This document shows positions 5,258 to 7,092 of a stretch of 7,092 nt of DNA, piece by piece; position 1 is the first letter of the stretch, and every line of letters begins with the position of its first letter. The position numbers and the translations under genes are program-made. Source of the DNA: an uncultured Planctomycetota bacterium. Its GTDB lineage: Bacteria > Planctomycetota > UBA1135 > GCA-002686595. The notes under the pieces were generated by a model that did not search any database, had not been told where the DNA came from, and saw only the letters and a program-made list of their open reading frames with translations. The DNA is taken from NCBI GenBank assembly GCA_903829565.1, contig CAIKQM010000309.1, positions 1-7,092 of the forward strand, given 5' to 3'.

Positions 5258-6259
5258 ATGGACGGAGGAGCGCACGCCTTTGCCTCGACCGCGGTGGTCG
5301 AGGTGTTGGTCGAGACCACAGACCCGCAGCTGCGCGAGCGCCTGCTGGTGGAGTGCGTACACGCCATGGGACTCGCGCGCGGTGTGGCGCTGCTGCATCC
5401 CAGCGAACAAGGCTGGAGCCTGCGCGTGCAACGTGGCAGCGTCGACCTGCCCAAGCACTTGCAAGATGTATGGCTGCGCGCAGGCGAAGGCCCCGCAGCG
5501 CGCGCGTTGCTGTTGAGCAATCCCTACGCGGATCAAGAAGACCGTCAGGATGAGGTCCAGTCGCTGCTCTTCTTGTTGACGGTGTTGGGCGTGGATGCGG
5601 AACCGCTAGCGCCGCTACCAGCGGCCAAGACCGAAGAAGAGCGCATCCGGCGGCATGACCTGCGCAATGCGTTGCATGCCGTCACCAGCACGCATGAACT
5701 GCTCAAGCGCTTTGGTGCCGAGCTGCCGACGGACGAGCGCGAGCGCTTTGAGCGCTCGTTGGAGGATGAGTGCGCGCGCGTTTCGCGCATGGCTGTGGGC
5801 AGCACTCATCCCGGCAGCGAGACGCTGAGCACGGCACTGGAAGCGGTGCTGCTCGCCGAGCGCGCGCCGTGTGCGTTGGAACGCATCGAGTTGCTGTCAA
5901 AACTACCTGACACAACTCTTCCACCCAGTGTGCTCGCACCGGATGCCGCGGCACGGGTGCTGCAGAACTTGCTGGTCAATGCACGCGAAGCCCTCGCAGG
6001 ACGCGGTGGACGCATCGAAGTCCAGTTGTGCACCGAAGGCGAGTTGTGGTGCCTAACCGTCGATGACAACGGTCCAGGCATCGCTCCGGACCTGAGCGAG
6101 CGCCTCTTCACGCAAGGCGCAAGCAACAAAGGCCACGGACGCGGCAGCGGCCTCGCCTCGATTGCAGCGCAACTGCAAGCGCTGGGCGGCAGTGCCGTGG
6201 CCGGGCGCTCGAAGCTCGGTGGTGCGCGCTTCGCTTTGCGTTGGCCTGTAATGGCCTAA
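5258..6259 (+). CDS. Cytoplasmic sensor histidine kinase
   Basis: A 333-residue protein with two-component kinase architecture and no membrane segment. Residues about 10-112 look like a small GAF-like sensor domain (a helix 'LRERLLVECVHAMGLARGV', strands, then a helix). The dimerisation/phosphoacceptor region has the H-box RRHDLRNALHAV with H133. The ATP-binding domain has N-box QNLLVNAREAL (236-246), G1 box DDNGPGI (269-275), LFTQG in the F box region and G2 box GHGRGSGLA (292-300), ending GGARFALRWP. I chose ATG 5258; GGGAGG lies 13 bases upstream, a long spacing. ATG 5237 (preceded by AAGG) is possible and would overlap the cupin gene. No response regulator is in the window, so it is an orphan here. 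Divergent placement suggests, but does not prove, a link to the cupin operon. Confidence 0.88.
   Translation: MDGGAHAFASTAVVEVLVETTDPQLRERLLVECVHAMGLARGVALLHPSEQGWSLRVQRGSVDLPKHLQDVWLRAGEGPAARALLLSNPYADQEDRQDEVQSLLFLLTVLGVDAEPLAPLPAAKTEEERIRRHDLRNALHAVTSTHELLKRFGAELPTDERERFERSLEDECARVSRMAVGSTHPGSETLSTALEAVLLAERAPCALERIELLSKLPDTTLPPSVLAPDAAARVLQNLLVNAREALAGRGGRIEVQLCTEGELWCLTVDDNGPGIAPDLSERLFTQGASNKGHGRGSGLASIAAQLQALGGSAVAGRSKLGGARFALRWPVMA
5283..5314. promoter_or_regulatory. Candidate operator: three GGTCGAG half-sites at 12-base spacing
   Basis: CCTCGACC (5283-5290) and GGTCGAGG (5296-5303) form a perfect 8-bp dyad around GCGGT. A third half-site GGTCGAG at 5308-5314 keeps the same 12-base step. 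The array lies about 45 bases upstream of the cupin start and inside the first codons of the kinase. Because these bases also encode Val/Glu repeats, chance origin is possible. Confidence 0.3.
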
Positions 6260-6299
6260 CGGGGGCGGGCCTAATGACTGCTGTGGCGTCGCGTGCGCA

Positions 6300-7092
6300 C
6301 TAAGGAATGGTGATGGTCCACTCGTGCAAGGCCGCATCCGTTTCGGCCAACAAGAGCGAACCAGCTTGCGCGTCCCACACATAGGCCGTGGTCGGCACAC
6401 CATCACGCAGCACCACACTCGGTGCCGATTGGCCCAAGCTGGTGAGCAGTACCTCGTCAGGCAACCCATCGGCCGCCGACATGCGCACCTTGAACGGCAC
6501 GCCACCCGTCAAACCAAAACCGATCATCGACGAGCTGGTTTGCACGCGCTTCAAGTAGTCCGTGTCGAGCACTTCGATCGTGCGTGTTGCAGCATCAGCA
6601 GTCCAACGCACGCGCGTGAACGCACCGTTCGCCTGGAAGGTCTCTTGCGTCACGAGGAAGCGGAACCAACGGCCATCTTCGTCGGCCAGCAGGTCACCCG
6701 AGGTCGGCAGTTGGAGCGTGTGCAGCGCGAGGAAGGCGCAGGCTTGGGTCGGATTCAGCGTGCCCCAGCGGTGTTCGGTACCAGGCACGACTTGCTCCAC
6801 GGCGGCCGGGCTGCGAGCCGCTACCACGCTGTGGAAGAGCTGGGTCTGTTGCGCAAGGTACTGCGTCTCGACCGGCTCGTTCGTGATGCGCCACGTCAGC
6901 GTGGGGATGTGCGCCAGGTTGCGCGCAAAGTCATAGCTAGGCAGCACGAAGCTGGTCGTGCTGTCGGTCTCGATCGTGCTGCAGCGTGCGTACTGGAACG
7001 GACGCGCTGCGGGCGTGCCACCGAAGTAGCTCTCCAACAAGTCCGGGGCTTCCAAGTTGTTGCCCGGGAAGGGCTGGTTGTCGTCCGCATCC
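6300..7092 (-). CDS. C-terminal part of a possible alpha/beta-hydrolase-like protein
   Basis: The frame is open to the window edge, with 263 codons visible; the start is outside. I do not recognise a firm family. Visible residues about 55-125 read like the last part of an alpha/beta hydrolase: 'FARNLAHIPTLTWRITNEPV' resembles the strand that normally carries 'HGxxDxxV', and 'VVPGTEHRWGT' (H107 of the visible part, codon at 6771-6773) resembles the catalytic-His turn, followed by a helix 'PTQACAFLALHTLQL'. In the usual acid position there is Glu (codon 6876-6878), not Asp. Residues after about 130 seem a beta-rich C-terminal domain (FRFLVTQETF, FTRVRWTADAATRTIEVLD) ending HEWTITIP. If right, it could be a secreted esterase or peptidase-like protein. 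It converges on the kinase gene with 40 bases between. Confidence 0.4.
   Translation of the reverse strand, partial: DADDNQPFPGNNLEAPDLLESYFGGTPAARPFQYARCSTIETDSTTSFVLPSYDFARNLAHIPTLTWRITNEPVETQYLAQQTQLFHSVVAARSPAAVEQVVPGTEHRWGTLNPTQACAFLALHTLQLPTSGDLLADEDGRWFRFLVTQETFQANGAFTRVRWTADAATRTIEVLDTDYLKRVQTSSSMIGFGLTGGVPFKVRMSAADGLPDEVLLTSLGQSAPSVVLRDGVPTTAYVWDAQAGSLLLAETDAALHEWTITIP

Noticed and set aside
5239..5520. N-terminal extension of the cupin up to position 5520
   Set aside because: The extra 94 residues are Ser/Arg/Cys-rich with no domain and lie antisense to the kinase sensor region; they are not a ChrR zinc-binding anti-sigma domain.

Overview
This is a GC-rich bacterial window of 7,092 bases, densely packed with genes. 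It holds one tRNA gene and nine protein-coding genes, two of them cut by the window edges; a small acidic ORF among the nine is less certain. The longest gene-free stretch is about 170 bases. The lineage cannot be fixed from sequence alone. The lipobox lipoprotein, the stand-alone ferrochelatase, weak or absent Shine-Dalgarno sites at several starts and the very acidic small protein would fit a Gram-negative-type organism. Planctomycetota or a proteobacterium are my best guesses, with low confidence.

Layout. At 1-264 (+) is the C-terminal end of an MscS-like mechanosensitive channel. It converges, across a 10-bp hairpin, on a minimal DNA-3-methyladenine glycosylase II (minus, 268-927). Upstream of the glycosylase on the same strand is an 82-residue protein with a long Asp/Glu tail encoded by a trinucleotide repeat (minus, 1030-1278). 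At 1451-2940 (+) a MORN-repeat lipoprotein gene overlaps hemH (ferrochelatase) by ATGA. At 2958-3033 (minus) is a tRNA with anticodon CAT, its own likely promoter and an encoded CCA.

The most interesting part is 3108-5238 (minus): a tight three-gene operon. In transcription order it encodes a ChrR-like metal cupin, a NifS/IscS-fold PLP enzyme and an Arg-type cysteine dioxygenase; the last two overlap by ATGA. The PLP enzyme keeps the PLP lysine and most of the active site. However, the loop that carries the persulfide-forming cysteine in cysteine desulfurases has Ala there, and the PLP-contacting Gln is Cys. Next to a cysteine dioxygenase, whose product is cysteine sulfinate, this suggests a dedicated cysteine sulfinate desulfinase: cysteine would be oxidised to the sulfinate, then split to alanine and sulfite.

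A cytoplasmic histidine kinase (+, 5258-6259) is divergent from this operon with only 19 bases between start codons. A dyad plus a third half-site lies inside the first codons of the kinase gene and could be an operator. The window ends with the C-terminal part of a possible secreted alpha/beta-hydrolase-like protein (minus, 6300-7092), convergent with the kinase.
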